NCBI RefSeq assembly: GCF_046297895.1
Contig: NZ_JBKBHC010000009.1
Coordinates: forward strand, 62,001-126,000
Direction: 5' to 3'
Origin: Ferrovibrio sp046297895
GTDB taxonomy: Bacteria; Pseudomonadota; Alphaproteobacteria; Ferrovibrionales; Ferrovibrionaceae
DNA: 64,000 nucleotides
Below the pieces are notes generated by a model. The model searched no databases. It was not told the origin of the DNA and saw only the letters and a program-made list of their open reading frames with translations. This document shows, piece after piece, positions 45,638-55,566 of this stretch; position 1 is the first letter of the stretch, and the number at the start of each line of letters is the position of its first letter. Both the position numbers and the translations under genes were made by a program.

Positions 45638-46641
45638 ATGGATCGAGATACGATGACCGAAACCCTGCTCGCCGTGCGTGACCTGCGCGTGACGCTGGCC
45701 ACCGCACGCGGCCCGGCCGAAGCCGTGCGCGGCCTGGACTTCACCCTGCGGCGCGGCGAGACGCTGGGTATCGTGGGTGAATCGGGCTGCGGCAAGTCGC
45801 TCACCGCCTTGGCCCTGATGGGCCTGCTGCCAGACAATGGCCATGCCGACGGCAGCGTGCTGTTCCGTGGCGACGATATCCTGCGATACGACGAACGCCG
45901 TCTGTGCGACCTGCGCGGCAATCGCCTGGCGATGATCTTCCAGGAGCCGATGACCTCGCTCAACCCGCTGCATCGCATCGGCGATCAGATCGCCGAGCCG
46001 CTGCAGCAGCATCTCGGCCTCGGTCGCCGGCAGGCTTACGAGCGCGCGGTGGAACTGTTGGACCGCGTCGGCATCCCCAATCCGCGCGCACGACTGGAAT
46101 CCTATCCGCACCAAATGTCGGGCGGGCAGCGTCAGCGCGTGATGATCGCCATGGCGCTGGCCTGCAACCCTGACATCCTGATCGCCGACGAGCCGACCAC
46201 CGCGCTGGACGTCACCATCCAGGGCCAGATTCTCGACCTGATCCGCAAGCTGGTGGACGACAGCGGCATGGCGCTGATCCTGATCAGCCACGATCTGGGT
46301 GTGATTGCCGAAACGGTCGACCGCGTGCTGGTGATGTATGCCGGACGCGCCGTCGAGACCGGGCCGGTGCGCGAGGTCTTCGCCGGCCTGCGCCATCCTT
46401 ACGCGCGTGGCCTGTTCGCTGCCATGCCGCGGCTGGCAGCGGGCCAGTCCCATCCCCGCCCCCGCCTGCCCACCATCCCCGGCGTGGTGCCCGACCTGCG
46501 CGACCTGGGCGCGGCCTGCGCCTTCGCCCCGCGCTGCACGCTGGCCGAACCGCGCTGCAGCAACGACTTCCCGCCTCTGGTGCCGGTGGGACCGCAGCAT
46601 GAGGCGGAATGCTGGCGCACCGACATGACGCGGGAACGGCC

Positions 46642-46645
<4 letters not shown>
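45638..46645 (+). CDS. Peptide-type ABC ATPase (DppD-like)
   Basis: 335 residues with Walker A GESGCGKSLTAL, QEPMTSLNPLHRI Q-loop, signature MSGGQRQRVMIAM, Walker B ILIADEPTTALD, ISHDLGVIAE and the oligopeptide-type C-terminal cysteine-bearing region CAFAPRCTLAEPRCSND. The start may be the ATG at 45638 or, five codons later, the ATG at 45653. It overlaps the next ATPase gene by ATGA. Confidence 0.93.
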
Positions 46646-47617
<972 letters not shown>

Positions 47618-47637
<20 letters not shown>

Positions 47638-47962
47638 TGTTCTGCAACGTATAGCCGCGCTGGCGCATGCAGTAATCGGCCAATTCGTATTGCCGCGGAC
47701 CGCGGTCGAAATATGACGGCGATTCATGGCCCCGATAGAAGGGGGACCAGGGCGGGGCGCCGCGGTTGAAGCCTGTGCCGGTCCAGGGCGGGTAAAGCGG
47801 TTTTGACGACATACTTTCGTCAAAGGCCTGCCGCGAGGCGATCTCGGTGCATTCCTTCTCATCCCTGTCGCGCTGGGCTGGCGGCGTGTCGCTGCGTACC
47901 CATTCAGTCTGTGCCGTGGCGCAGGCTGCGAGCAGCAGGGGCAGAAGCAGCATTCGCCTCAT
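47618..47962 (-). CDS. Small lipoprotein, copy 1 of a three-gene family
   Basis: 114-residue predicted lipoprotein: signal peptide with lipobox LLAAC, then W-x-R-x-D-T, DEKECTEIASRQAFDES, a Pro/Tyr/Phe-rich middle and the C-terminal motif ELADYCMRQRGYTLQ. I do not recognise a named family. It is a clear paralogue of the next two genes and overlaps copy 2 by four bases (ATGA on the minus strand). It likely sits in the outer membrane or periplasmic face of the inner membrane. Confidence 0.8.
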
Positions 47963-48291
47963 GGCTTATTGATCGGCACCAGGACATAGCCGCGCTGGCG
48001 CATGCAGTATTCAGCCAGCTCATACTGCCGCGCGCCCCGAAGGGCGTATGACACGTTGCGGCCGCCACCTTCCGGTCCACCCTCGGTGATAAACTGGGTT
48101 TCGTTGTAAGGCGGATAGATCGGCTTTGAGGCAAAGCTTTCGTCGAAGGCCTGGTAGGAGGCGATCGCCTCGCAATCCTTCTCGTCGGCCAGGCGCTGTT
48201 CGCGGCTGGTATCCGGCCGCGACCATTCCGTCGTGGCAGCGCAGCCGACCAGCAGCAGGACAGGGACTAGCGCGGTCATCACGGCTCTCAT
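47959..48291 (-). CDS. Small lipoprotein, copy 2 of a three-gene family
   Basis: 110-residue predicted lipoprotein with lipobox LLVGC, TTEWSRPDTSREQR, DEKDCEAIASYQAFDES, YPPYN and the C-terminal ELAEYCMRQRGYVLVPI. It is the closest relative of copy 1: both share DEK-(E/D)-C-x-x-IAS-x-QAFDES and YEL-A-x-YCMRQRGY. Two conserved cysteines besides the lipid-bearing one could form a disulfide. Function unknown. Confidence 0.8.
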   Translation of the reverse strand: MRAVMTALVPVLLLVGCAATTEWSRPDTSREQRLADEKDCEAIASYQAFDESFASKPIYPPYNETQFITEGGPEGGGRNVSYALRGARQYELAEYCMRQRGYVLVPINKP

Positions 48292-48300
48292 GGCCCTATC

Positions 48301-48660
48301 CTACTGCATGACCGGCAGGAGACGGTAGCCGCGGGCGCGCAGACAGAAACCCTGCAATTCGCTTTCGCGCTGGCTGCGCCAGAAGAAGGACTCCGAATAG
48401 CCGTTTCGCCAACCCCGATACCCCGAGGGATATGGCCCAAAGGCATAAGAGCCATAAGGATAGCCGTAATATCCATAAGGCGGGCCGAAAAAGCTCTCTC
48501 GGACAGCCTGGTCGCGCGCCAGTCCGGCGCATTCGCGGCTATCGAGATCGGCATCGGCCAGCGAGGTGTTGGGCCGCTGCCAGGCCAGCGGCGGGCCGCA
48601 GCCGGCCAGTGAGCCGGACAACAAGACCAGGCAGAAAAGTACGAAACGGGTGCTGCGCAT
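48301..48660 (-). CDS. Small lipoprotein, copy 3 of a three-gene family (Gly/Tyr-rich)
   Basis: 119-residue predicted lipoprotein with lipobox SLAGC, then AWQRPNTSLADADLDSREC, ARDQAVRES, a Gly/Tyr/Pro-rich middle (YGYYGYPYGSYAFGPYP) and the shared C-terminal ELQGFCLRARGYRLLPV. More diverged than copies 1 and 2 but keeps the same W-x-R-x-x-T, C, QA-x-x-ES and C-x-R-x-RGY skeleton. The ATG at 48658-48660 begins the signal peptide; a longer frame has none. Confidence 0.78.
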   Translation of the reverse strand: MRSTRFVLFCLVLLSGSLAGCGPPLAWQRPNTSLADADLDSRECAGLARDQAVRESFFGPPYGYYGYPYGSYAFGPYPSGYRGWRNGYSESFFWRSQRESELQGFCLRARGYRLLPVMQ

Positions 48661-48752
48661 GGCAAAAATCCGAAGCCGGTACAGCCGCCAGACGATTATA
48701 GCGCGAATATACTGGCCAGCGATTGCGGCATAATCGGGGCCATGCCGCGCTC

Positions 48753-48771
48753 CCAGGCTTAGTTTGCCTGG
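48753..48771 (-). other. Hairpin after the Rap1a-domain gene
   Basis: CCAGGC / GCCTGG form a 6-bp stem with a seven-base loop directly after the stop of the Rap1a-domain gene. There is no U-tract on the minus strand, so it is at best a weak terminator. Confidence 0.35.
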
Positions 48772-48772
48772 T

Positions 48773-49165
48773 TTAGTCTCCCTGGCAGGGATAGGAGTCC
48801 GACAGGGCCAGCTTGACAGCCTGTACGGCGTCATTGCCCATCTGGTCGGCATTCTCACGCGCCCATTCTACGAATTGCTGCCGCAGCATGGCGGGCGGGG
48901 CTTCGCGCGGGGCGCAAAACCATGTCAGCTCCTTGCCTTCGGCCACCACCAGTTCATACAGGGCCACCGCGCCCTGCAGGTAACGCAGGCAGCCGGAAAG
49001 CCGCGCGCTGCCCTCGGCCCCCTCGCACATGGCCTGCAGGTCGCGTGCCAGAAAACGCGGCGGCGGCTGCAAAGCCACCCCCACCTGCGGCTGGGGCTGG
49101 GATTGCGCCAGCACAGGGCCGGACAGCGCCGAAAGCAGGAGCGCGACATGCGGAAAGTGGCGCAT
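48773..49165 (-). CDS. Secreted Rap1a/Tai-domain protein
   Basis: 130 residues: signal peptide (cleavage near VLAQ), then an approximately 90-residue helical domain with four cysteines: MCEGAEG, GCLRYLQG, LTWFCAPREA and the terminal DSYPCQGD. The pattern matches the Rap1a/Tai domain, named after a type VI secretion immunity protein. No effector gene or T6SS component is near, so an immunity role is not supported here. The start overlaps the stop of the CinA-type gene by one base. Confidence 0.7.
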   Translation of the reverse strand: MRHFPHVALLLSALSGPVLAQSQPQPQVGVALQPPPRFLARDLQAMCEGAEGSARLSGCLRYLQGAVALYELVVAEGKELTWFCAPREAPPAMLRQQFVEWARENADQMGNDAVQAVKLALSDSYPCQGD

Positions 49166-49926
49166 CAGACGATCTCGTTCTCGAACGGCTCGCCGCCCAT
49201 GCGGCGGAAAATCGCATACATCGCTTCCGAGGCCGCATCCAGTCGAGTCCTGTCGGTGGAGCGCAACACGATGGCCGTGGAGGCCTTGCCCGAGCGAAAG
49301 GCAGGATAGGAGCCCATATCCACATCGGGATATTCGGCCTGCAGTTTGCCCAGGTCTTCGGCCACCGCACCCTCCGGCACCAGCGCCAGCACGGTGCGCG
49401 AGAGCAGCCTGTCGCCACCGACCAGCGTCGGTGCCAAGCTCGCCACCATGGCCTCGAAGATCTTAGGCACGCCGGCCATCACCATGACGTTACCGATGCG
49501 GAAGCCCGGCGCTGCCGAGACCGGATTGTCGATCAGCGTGGCGGTGTCGGGAATGCGCGCCATGCGCAGGCGGGCGGCATTCAGCATGCCGGCCTCGTAA
49601 TGCGCCTCCAGCCGGCGACGCGCCTCCGGATGGATATCGATGCCCACGCCGAAGGCCTTGGCGATGCAATCCGCGGTGATGTCGTCATGGGTCGGGCCAA
49701 TGCCACCCGAGGTGAAGACATAGTCGTAGCGCGTGCGCAGGTCGTTCACGGCTGCGATGATCGTGTCCTCGATATCGGGCACCACGCGGGCCTCGCGCAG
49801 CCGGATACCCAGTTCGGTCAGCTTGCCGGCCAGGAAATGCATGTTGGCGTCGCGGGTGCGGCCCGAGAGAATCTCGTTGCCGATCACCAGCATGGCTGCT
49901 GTCACGATCTTGGGCGTTTCCGTCAT
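49165..49926 (-). CDS. CinA-type molybdopterin-binding domain protein
   Basis: 253-residue protein with the N-terminal CinA / MoaB-Mog-like domain: VIGNEILSGRTRDANM, FTSGGIGPTHDDITADCIAKAFG and VMAGVPKIFEAM. It lacks the C-terminal nicotinamide-nucleotide amidase domain of long CinA proteins. In related proteins this domain hydrolyses ADP-ribose or similar nucleotides; the role here is not established. Its 3' neighbour is the Rap1a-domain gene, apparently in one transcript. Confidence 0.88.
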   Translation of the reverse strand: MTETPKIVTAAMLVIGNEILSGRTRDANMHFLAGKLTELGIRLREARVVPDIEDTIIAAVNDLRTRYDYVFTSGGIGPTHDDITADCIAKAFGVGIDIHPEARRRLEAHYEAGMLNAARLRMARIPDTATLIDNPVSAAPGFRIGNVMVMAGVPKIFEAMVASLAPTLVGGDRLLSRTVLALVPEGAVAEDLGKLQAEYPDVDMGSYPAFRSGKASTAIVLRSTDRTRLDAASEAMYAIFRRMGGEPFENEIV

Positions 49927-49985
49927 GGCGCACAGGACATAGCACGCGCTGGACGGGCAGACCAGCCGCCGCTATAGCCGGAGGG

Positions 49986-50678
49986 ATGGAGTTTCCCGAA
50001 GCCCTGACCCCGGCCATCCTGCTGCGGCGCTACAAGCGCTTCCTTGCGGATGTGCGTTTCCCGGACGGCAGCGAAGCCACCGTGCATTGCCCCAATCCCG
50101 GCGCCATGCTGGGACTGGACGCCCCCGGCAGCCGGGTCTGGCTCAAGCCCGGCCGCGGCAAGCTGGCCTGGGGCTGGGTCCTGGCCGAGGCCGGTGGCAC
50201 ACTGGTCGGCATCGACACCACCCTGCCCAACCGGCTGGTGGCCGAGGCCCTGGCGCTGGGGCGTATCGCCGAACTGGCGGCCTATGACATCCACCGCCCG
50301 GAGGTCGCCTATGGCGGCAACAGCCGGGTGGATTTCCTGCTCTCGGCTACCGGCAGGTCCGACTGCTATCTGGAAGTGAAGAACGTGCACCTGATGCGGC
50401 AGGCTGGCCTGGCCGAGTTCCCCGACTGCGTGACGGCACGCGGCGCCAAGCATCTGCGCGAACTGACCGCCATGGTGGCTGCCGGCCATCGCGCCGTGAT
50501 GCTGTTCCTAGTCCAGCGCGGCGACTGCAGCCGCTTCCGCATTGCCGCCGACTGCGATCCGGCCTATGCCGCCGGTTTCATCGAGGCTAGGAATGCGGGG
50601 GTCGAGGCGCTATGTTACGCCTGTCGCGTTACGGAGACCGGCATCGCTTTGGACCGACCTCTGCCGATTGGCCCGTAA
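49986..50678 (+). CDS. sfsA: Sugar fermentation stimulation protein SfsA
   Basis: 230-residue SfsA-family protein with RRYKRFLADVRFPDG (OB-like domain), HCPNPGAMLG, NRVDFLL-type segment (SRVDFLLS) and the PD-(D/E)XK-like YLEVKNVHL. It is reported to bind DNA and has a nuclease-like fold; the physiological role is uncertain. It precedes map on the same strand, the common alphaproteobacterial order. Confidence 0.92.
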   Translation: MEFPEALTPAILLRRYKRFLADVRFPDGSEATVHCPNPGAMLGLDAPGSRVWLKPGRGKLAWGWVLAEAGGTLVGIDTTLPNRLVAEALALGRIAELAAYDIHRPEVAYGGNSRVDFLLSATGRSDCYLEVKNVHLMRQAGLAEFPDCVTARGAKHLRELTAMVAAGHRAVMLFLVQRGDCSRFRIAADCDPAYAAGFIEARNAGVEALCYACRVTETGIALDRPLPIGP

Positions 50679-50712
50679 CATGCTGATTTTACAATAATAT
50701 TGGATTTCTGCC

Positions 50713-51552
50713 GTGAACCAGACCCAGGCCCGCGCCATCATCGACACGGACGAGGACGACGACCTCCGCCCCGGCGCCATCCGGCTGCACAGCCCGGCGG
50801 ATTTCGAGGGCATGCGCAAGGCCGGCCGCCTGGCCGCCGAGACGCTGGACTACATCACGCCTTTCGTGGTGCCCGGCGTGACCACCGGCCGGCTGGACGA
50901 GCTGTGCCATACCTTCATCGTCGAGCATGGCGCCGTCCCGGCGCCGCTGGGCTATCGCGGCTTTCCGAAATCGATCTGCACGTCGGTCAACCATGTCGTG
51001 TGCCACGGCATCCCGGGCGACAAGGTGCTGGAAGACGGCGACATCCTCAACATCGACGTGACCGTCATCCTCGACGGATGGCATGGCGATACCAGCCGCA
51101 TGTTCCTGCTCGGCGATGTGGGTGTGAAAGGACGGCGCATCTGCGACATCACCTATGAGGCTATGATGCGCGGCATCGAGGTGGTGAAGCCTGGTGCCAC
51201 CACCGGCGATATCGGCCACGCCATCCAGACCTTTGTTGAAAAGGAACGCTTCTCGGTGGTACGCGATTTCTGCGGCCATGGCCTGGGGCGCATCTTCCAT
51301 GAGCCGCCCAACATCCTGCATTACGGCGAGCCCGGCATCGGCGTGCCACTGAAGGCTGGCATGTTCTTCACCATCGAACCGATGGTGAATGCCGGCAAGT
51401 GGCAGGTGAAGCTGCTCTCCGACGGCTGGACGGCGGTGACCAAGGACCGCTCGCTGTCGGCGCAGTTCGAGCACTCCATCGGCGTGACCGAGACGGGGTA
51501 CGAGATATTCACGCTCTCACCCAAGGGCTGGCATAAGCCACCCTATAGCTGA
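50713..51552 (+). CDS. map: Type I methionine aminopeptidase
   Basis: 279-residue metalloenzyme that removes the initiator methionine. Metal ligands are visible as Asp in NIDVTVILDGWHGDTSRMF, His in FCGHGLGRIFHEPP and Glu in FTIEPMVN and QFEHSIGVTE. The N-terminal extension before SPADFEGMRKAGRLAAE is about 30 residues. The start is GTG at 50713. In relatives radC follows directly; here an MFS gene lies between. Confidence 0.96.
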   Translation: MNQTQARAIIDTDEDDDLRPGAIRLHSPADFEGMRKAGRLAAETLDYITPFVVPGVTTGRLDELCHTFIVEHGAVPAPLGYRGFPKSICTSVNHVVCHGIPGDKVLEDGDILNIDVTVILDGWHGDTSRMFLLGDVGVKGRRICDITYEAMMRGIEVVKPGATTGDIGHAIQTFVEKERFSVVRDFCGHGLGRIFHEPPNILHYGEPGIGVPLKAGMFFTIEPMVNAGKWQVKLLSDGWTAVTKDRSLSAQFEHSIGVTETGYEIFTLSPKGWHKPPYS

Positions 51553-51681
51553 TCGCCCCCTAACCCTGCTGCCAGGACCTGTCAGCAGTCTTTGCGCATC
51601 CGCATAGCGGATGTGACGGCGGATATCGTTCCTGCAACAGAGCAGTGCCATACTCCGCTGCCCGAATCGCCACAGGTTGCC

Positions 51682-53274
51682 ATGACCGAACACCATTCCG
51701 GCCCCGCCGCCACGATGCAATCCGCCACGATGCCGTCCGCCACGATGCAGGCTGACCCGCCGCAGGCCACGCGGCGGGAATGGATCGGCCTCGCCGTGCT
51801 GGCCCTGCCCTGCCTGCTCTACTCCATGGACCTGACGGTGCTGAACCTGGCGATCCCGCATCTCAGCGCCGACCTGAATCCGACCAGCGCGCAACTGCTG
51901 TGGATCGTCGACATATACGGTTTCCTGGTGGCGGGATCGCTGATCACCATGGGCACGCTGGGCGACCGCATCGGCCGCCGCCGCATCCTGATGATCGGCG
52001 CCACCGCCTTCGGTATCGCATCCGTGCTGGCCGCCTTCGCGCCCACGGCCGAACTGCTGATCGCCGCCCGCGCCGCTTTGGGCGTGGCGGCTGCCACGCT
52101 GGCGCCGTCCACGCTCTCGCTGATCCGCAACATGTTTCACGACCCGCGGCAACGCACCTTCGCCATCGGCATCTGGATTGCCAGCTTCTCGGCGGGCGGT
52201 GCTTTGGGGCCGGTGATCGGCGGCCTGCTGCTCACCTGGTTCTGGTGGGGATCTGTCTTCCTGATCGCCGTGCCGGTGATGGTGCTGCTGCTGGTGCTGG
52301 GTCCGCGTCTGCTGCCGGAGTATCGCGATCCCGATGCCGGCAACATCGACATCCCCAGCGCCATCCTGTCGCTGGCGGCCGTGCTGGCCGTGATCTACGG
52401 CATCAAGCGCATAGCAGAGATGGGGTTCGGCTGGCTGCCGGCCCTGATCATTCTTCTTGGCATCGGCATCGGCGTCGTCTTCGTGCGGCGGCAACGCCGG
52501 CTCGCCGATCCGCTGATCGACCTGGCCCTGTTCCGCAATCCCGCCTTCAGCGCCGCTCTGGCAATCAACATCCTGGGGATTTTCGCCGCATTCGGGATTT
52601 TCCTGTATGGCGCGCAGTATCTGCAGCTCGTGCTGGGCATGGACCCCTTCACCGCCGGCCTATGGAGCGCACCATCAGGCCTAGCCTTCATCGCCGGTTC
52701 CATCCTGGCGCCGGGCCTGACCCGCCGCATGCAGCCTGCGCAGATCGTATCTGTCGGGCTGGGCATGGCTGCCATCGGATTCGCGATGCTGACCGCCGCC
52801 ATCGCTTTCACCAGTTTTGCCCTGCTGATAACGGCCTTTATCGTGTTTGCCATTGGCCTGTCGCCGGTTTTCACCTTCACCACCGACCTGATTGTCGGCG
52901 CCGCACCGCCGGAGCGTGCCGGCGCCGCTTCGGCCATATCGGAAACTGCCGCGGAATTCGGCGGCGCGCTGGGCATTGCCGTGCTGGGCAGCATCGCTAC
53001 CGCCATCTACCGCGACAGCGTTGCGGCGCAGATGCCCGCCGGCCTCGATGCCACGGCCGCCGAGGCCGCCATCAATACCCTGGCCGGGGCCCTGTCGGTG
53101 GCGGCCGCGCTGCCGTCGGCCATCGGTGCCGACCTGATCCGCATCGCGCGCACCGCCTTCAACGACGGCTTCCTGCTGACAGCCGGCATCTGCACCATGA
53201 TCACCATCCTCGCGGCCCTACTGGCCGCCGGCATGCTGCATCCCCGCAAGCCGGCCGCGGCTCCTGCCGACTGA
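51682..53274 (+). CDS. MFS multidrug exporter, DHA2 family (14 TM)
   Basis: 530-residue drug:H+ antiporter-type transporter. It has about 14 transmembrane helices, motif A LGDRIGRRRILMIG, the DHA2 VLNLAIPHLSADL start and AGAASAISETAAEFGGALG in the C-terminal half. It resembles SmvA/QacA-type exporters of cationic biocides. The ATG at 51682 has an AGG five bases upstream; an in-frame ATG 30 codons earlier adds an unlikely leader. The N terminus carries a threefold (S/A)ATM repeat. It interrupts the usual map-radC order, suggesting later insertion. Confidence 0.9.
   Translation: MTEHHSGPAATMQSATMPSATMQADPPQATRREWIGLAVLALPCLLYSMDLTVLNLAIPHLSADLNPTSAQLLWIVDIYGFLVAGSLITMGTLGDRIGRRRILMIGATAFGIASVLAAFAPTAELLIAARAALGVAAATLAPSTLSLIRNMFHDPRQRTFAIGIWIASFSAGGALGPVIGGLLLTWFWWGSVFLIAVPVMVLLLVLGPRLLPEYRDPDAGNIDIPSAILSLAAVLAVIYGIKRIAEMGFGWLPALIILLGIGIGVVFVRRQRRLADPLIDLALFRNPAFSAALAINILGIFAAFGIFLYGAQYLQLVLGMDPFTAGLWSAPSGLAFIAGSILAPGLTRRMQPAQIVSVGLGMAAIGFAMLTAAIAFTSFALLITAFIVFAIGLSPVFTFTTDLIVGAAPPERAGAASAISETAAEFGGALGIAVLGSIATAIYRDSVAAQMPAGLDATAAEAAINTLAGALSVAAALPSAIGADLIRIARTAFNDGFLLTAGICTMITILAALLAAGMLHPRKPAAAPAD
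51706..51750 (+). repeat. Three 15-bp tandem repeats in the MFS 5' coding region
   Basis: Units GCCGCCACGATGCAA, TCCGCCACGATGCCG and TCCGCCACGATGCAG stand in tandem and in frame, each holding an in-frame ATG. Copy-number change would add or remove five residues without frameshift. Confidence 0.85.
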
Positions 53275-53338
53275 GCGCTGCGTCTGATTCCCCTGCCATC
53301 GCCGGCATGCTAGGCTGCGGCACCGGACCGCGAAGGCC

Positions 53339-54040
53339 ATGACTGCCGCAGACGACGACGCAGAGGCAAAACCGCATTACCACGGCCATCGCGCAAGATT
53401 GCGCGCCCGTTTCCTGGAAAGCGGCGGCGCCGGCATACCCGATTATGAAATCCTCGAGCTGATCCTGTTCGGCGTGTTCCGCAACGGCGACGTCAAGCCG
53501 CTGGCCAAGGCGCTGATTGCCGAATGCGGCTCTCTGGGTGCCGTTCTGTCGGCGGCGCCAGAGCGGCTGATGAAGGTGCCGGGCTGTGGCGAGGCGGTGA
53601 TCGCCGCACTGAAGGTCACGCGCGAGGCCGGCTTGCGGCTGCTGAAGGAAGACGCCATGCAGCGGCCGGCGATTTCCAACTGGCAGGCCCTACTCGACTA
53701 CTGCCGCGCCGCGCTGCAGCATGAAGGCGTGGAGCAGTTCCGGATCCTGTTTCTCGACCGCAAAAACCAGATCATCGCCGACGAGGCGCAGCAGCGCGGC
53801 ACGGTGGATCACACGCCGGTCTATCCGCGCGAGGTGGTGAAGCGCGCGCTGGAACTGAATGCCGCTGCCCTGATCCTGGTGCACAACCACCCGAGCGGCG
53901 ATCCGACGCCATCGCGCGCCGATATCGAGATGACGCGCCAGGTACGCCAGGCGGCCTCCGTGATGGGCATCGAGCTGCACGACCACCTGATCGTCGGCCG
54001 CAAGGGCCATGTGTCCTTGCGCGAGAAGGGACTGATCTAG
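53339..54040 (+). CDS. radC: RadC family JAMM protein
   Basis: 233 residues with an N-terminal helix-hairpin-helix region (VPGCGEAVIAALKV) and a C-terminal JAMM/MPN+ domain with the metal motif LVHNHPSGDPTPSRAD. The family name derives from a mistaken repair phenotype; the true role (possibly DNA deubiquitination-like hydrolysis or repair) is unknown. The stop shares CTAG with the convergent kinase gene. Confidence 0.93.
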   Translation: MTAADDDAEAKPHYHGHRARLRARFLESGGAGIPDYEILELILFGVFRNGDVKPLAKALIAECGSLGAVLSAAPERLMKVPGCGEAVIAALKVTREAGLRLLKEDAMQRPAISNWQALLDYCRAALQHEGVEQFRILFLDRKNQIIADEAQQRGTVDHTPVYPREVVKRALELNAAALILVHNHPSGDPTPSRADIEMTRQVRQAASVMGIELHDHLIVGRKGHVSLREKGLI

Positions 54041-55257
54041 GCGACCGGCGCGTTGGCCATGCGATCGGCGCCGAAGCGCACGGTCACGCAGGTACCCTGC
54101 CCCGGCGCGGAGTCGATGGACACGCTGCCGCCATGCAGCAGCGTCAGTTCCTGCACCAACGGCAAACCCAGGCCGGAGCCCTGATGCTGGCGGGTCAGGA
54201 CGTTGTCGATCTGGCCGAAACGCTGCAGCGCCTTGGCGATATCGGCTTCGCCCATCCCTATCCCCGTATCGCGCACGCCGAAGGCAATGCCACCCCCCGC
54301 CTCCACCACGGCAAACAAGGTCACCCTGCCACCGGCAGGCGTGAACTTCACCGCGTTGCTGAGAAGGTTGATCAGAATCTGGAATACCGCGCGCTGATCG
54401 GCGAATAACGGCGGCAGGATGGCCGGCAGGCCGTTGTCCAGTTCGATGCCGCCATCGCGTGCCATGCCTTCGATCTGGCGCAGGGCGCGGCCGGCCACGG
54501 CCGGCAGGTCGATCTGGCTCTCGTTCAGCTCATAGGCGCCGGCCTCGATCTTGGAGAGATCAAGCACGTCGTTGATCAGGCTGAGCAGGTGCGACGCGCT
54601 GTCGTGGATATAGCCGGCATAGGCGCGATAGCGATCTTCGAGCGGACCGACCACCTGATCCTTCATAACCTCGGCAAAGCCAAGGATGGCATTCATGGGC
54701 GTGCGCAATTCGTGGCTCATATGGGCCAGGAAGGTGGATTTGCTTTTTGACGCGCGCAGGGCCTGGTCGCGCGCTGCGGCCAGGGCGTGGTTCATGTCCT
54801 CCAGGCGGCGGCGTTGCTGCTGCTCCTCGGTCACATCGCGGCCGATGCCGATATAGCCGATAAAGGCCCCGCTCTCGTCGTAGCGCGGCATGCCGCTGAC
54901 GCTGATGCAGACCAGCCCGCGCGGGCGGTTGAGCCACTGCACCAGATCGGAGAATGGCCGGCGCGCCTGCAGATCCTCGATATGCCGGCGCAGGAATGGA
55001 TCGGCGGTGGCAGAATCGCTGCCATACATCTCGATACGCGAGCGGCCGATATAATGGCTGGCCGGCAGGCCTGTCACGGTCTCCACGCGGTCCGACATGA
55101 AGGTGTAGCGCAGCGCAGCGTCGGTTTCCCATATCCAGTCGGCGCTGAGGCTGGTCACGTCGCGGAACCGGCCTTCGGCGGCGCGCCGCTCCTCCTGCAG
55201 GGCACGCAGCTGCGGTCCGGCGAAGAACCCGGCCAAGTAGCTCTGCAATCCCTTCAT
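54037..55257 (-). CDS. PAS-domain sensor histidine kinase (cytosolic)
   Basis: 406 residues without clear transmembrane helices: one PAS domain (about 28-150; SADWIWETDAALRYTFMSDRV, GYIGIGRDVTEEQ), a HisKA domain with FLAHMSHELRTPMNAILGF, and a complete ATPase domain (NLLSNAVKFTPAGG, DTGIGMGE, GSGLGLPLVQEL). No receiver domain and no adjacent response regulator, so it is an orphan kinase. The start at 55255-55257 is chosen; a further ATG 14 codons upstream is possible. It resembles PdhS/PleC-type kinases in layout. Confidence 0.88.
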   Translation of the reverse strand: MKGLQSYLAGFFAGPQLRALQEERRAAEGRFRDVTSLSADWIWETDAALRYTFMSDRVETVTGLPASHYIGRSRIEMYGSDSATADPFLRRHIEDLQARRPFSDLVQWLNRPRGLVCISVSGMPRYDESGAFIGYIGIGRDVTEEQQQRRRLEDMNHALAAARDQALRASKSKSTFLAHMSHELRTPMNAILGFAEVMKDQVVGPLEDRYRAYAGYIHDSASHLLSLINDVLDLSKIEAGAYELNESQIDLPAVAGRALRQIEGMARDGGIELDNGLPAILPPLFADQRAVFQILINLLSNAVKFTPAGGRVTLFAVVEAGGGIAFGVRDTGIGMGEADIAKALQRFGQIDNVLTRQHQGSGLGLPLVQELTLLHGGSVSIDSAPGQGTCVTVRFGADRMANAPVA

Positions 55258-55399
55258 ATGCGCAAGGTTTCCCGCCCGCCGATTCGGCCCAAACAGCATG
55301 AACAGCCGGATTTGCCCTGTAAACTGTGAACTAGATTGGCAAATTCGCATTGCGGTTGTCAGGTTGACGATTGGTAATCCCTGCGCCACCATCCGTCCT
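55258..55399 (+). other. Intergenic region upstream of the TPP riboswitch
   Basis: 142 bases between the divergent kinase gene and the riboswitch. It must hold the thiC promoter and the kinase promoter; I see TTG-rich candidates around 55350-55370 but no convincing -35/-10 pair. No coding potential. Confidence 0.5.
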
Positions 55400-55506
55400 A
55401 CCGAGGGGGGCGCCGCTAGGGCGCTGAGATTCGGCCGGCAAGTTCGTTCCTTGCAACGCCGTGACCCTAAGAACCTGATCCGGGTCATGCCGGCGGAGGG
55501 AACGGT
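55400..55506 (+). promoter_or_regulatory. TPP riboswitch (THI element) of thiC
   Basis: Conserved elements in order: ACCG at 55400-55403 pairing with CGGT at 55503-55506 (P1), a GGGG run, the GCGCC / GGCGC stem (55410-55424), CTGAGA (55424-55429), GACCCTAAGAACCTGATC (ending 55480) and the GCCGGCGGAGGGAA close. This is the thiamine pyrophosphate aptamer, controlling thiC and the coupled bluB. Confidence 0.96.
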
Positions 55507-55566
55507 CGTGAGGCGCGCCAGGTCCAGCTGCCGCCTGCATTCCGCGAACATCCACCACATCCCGGA

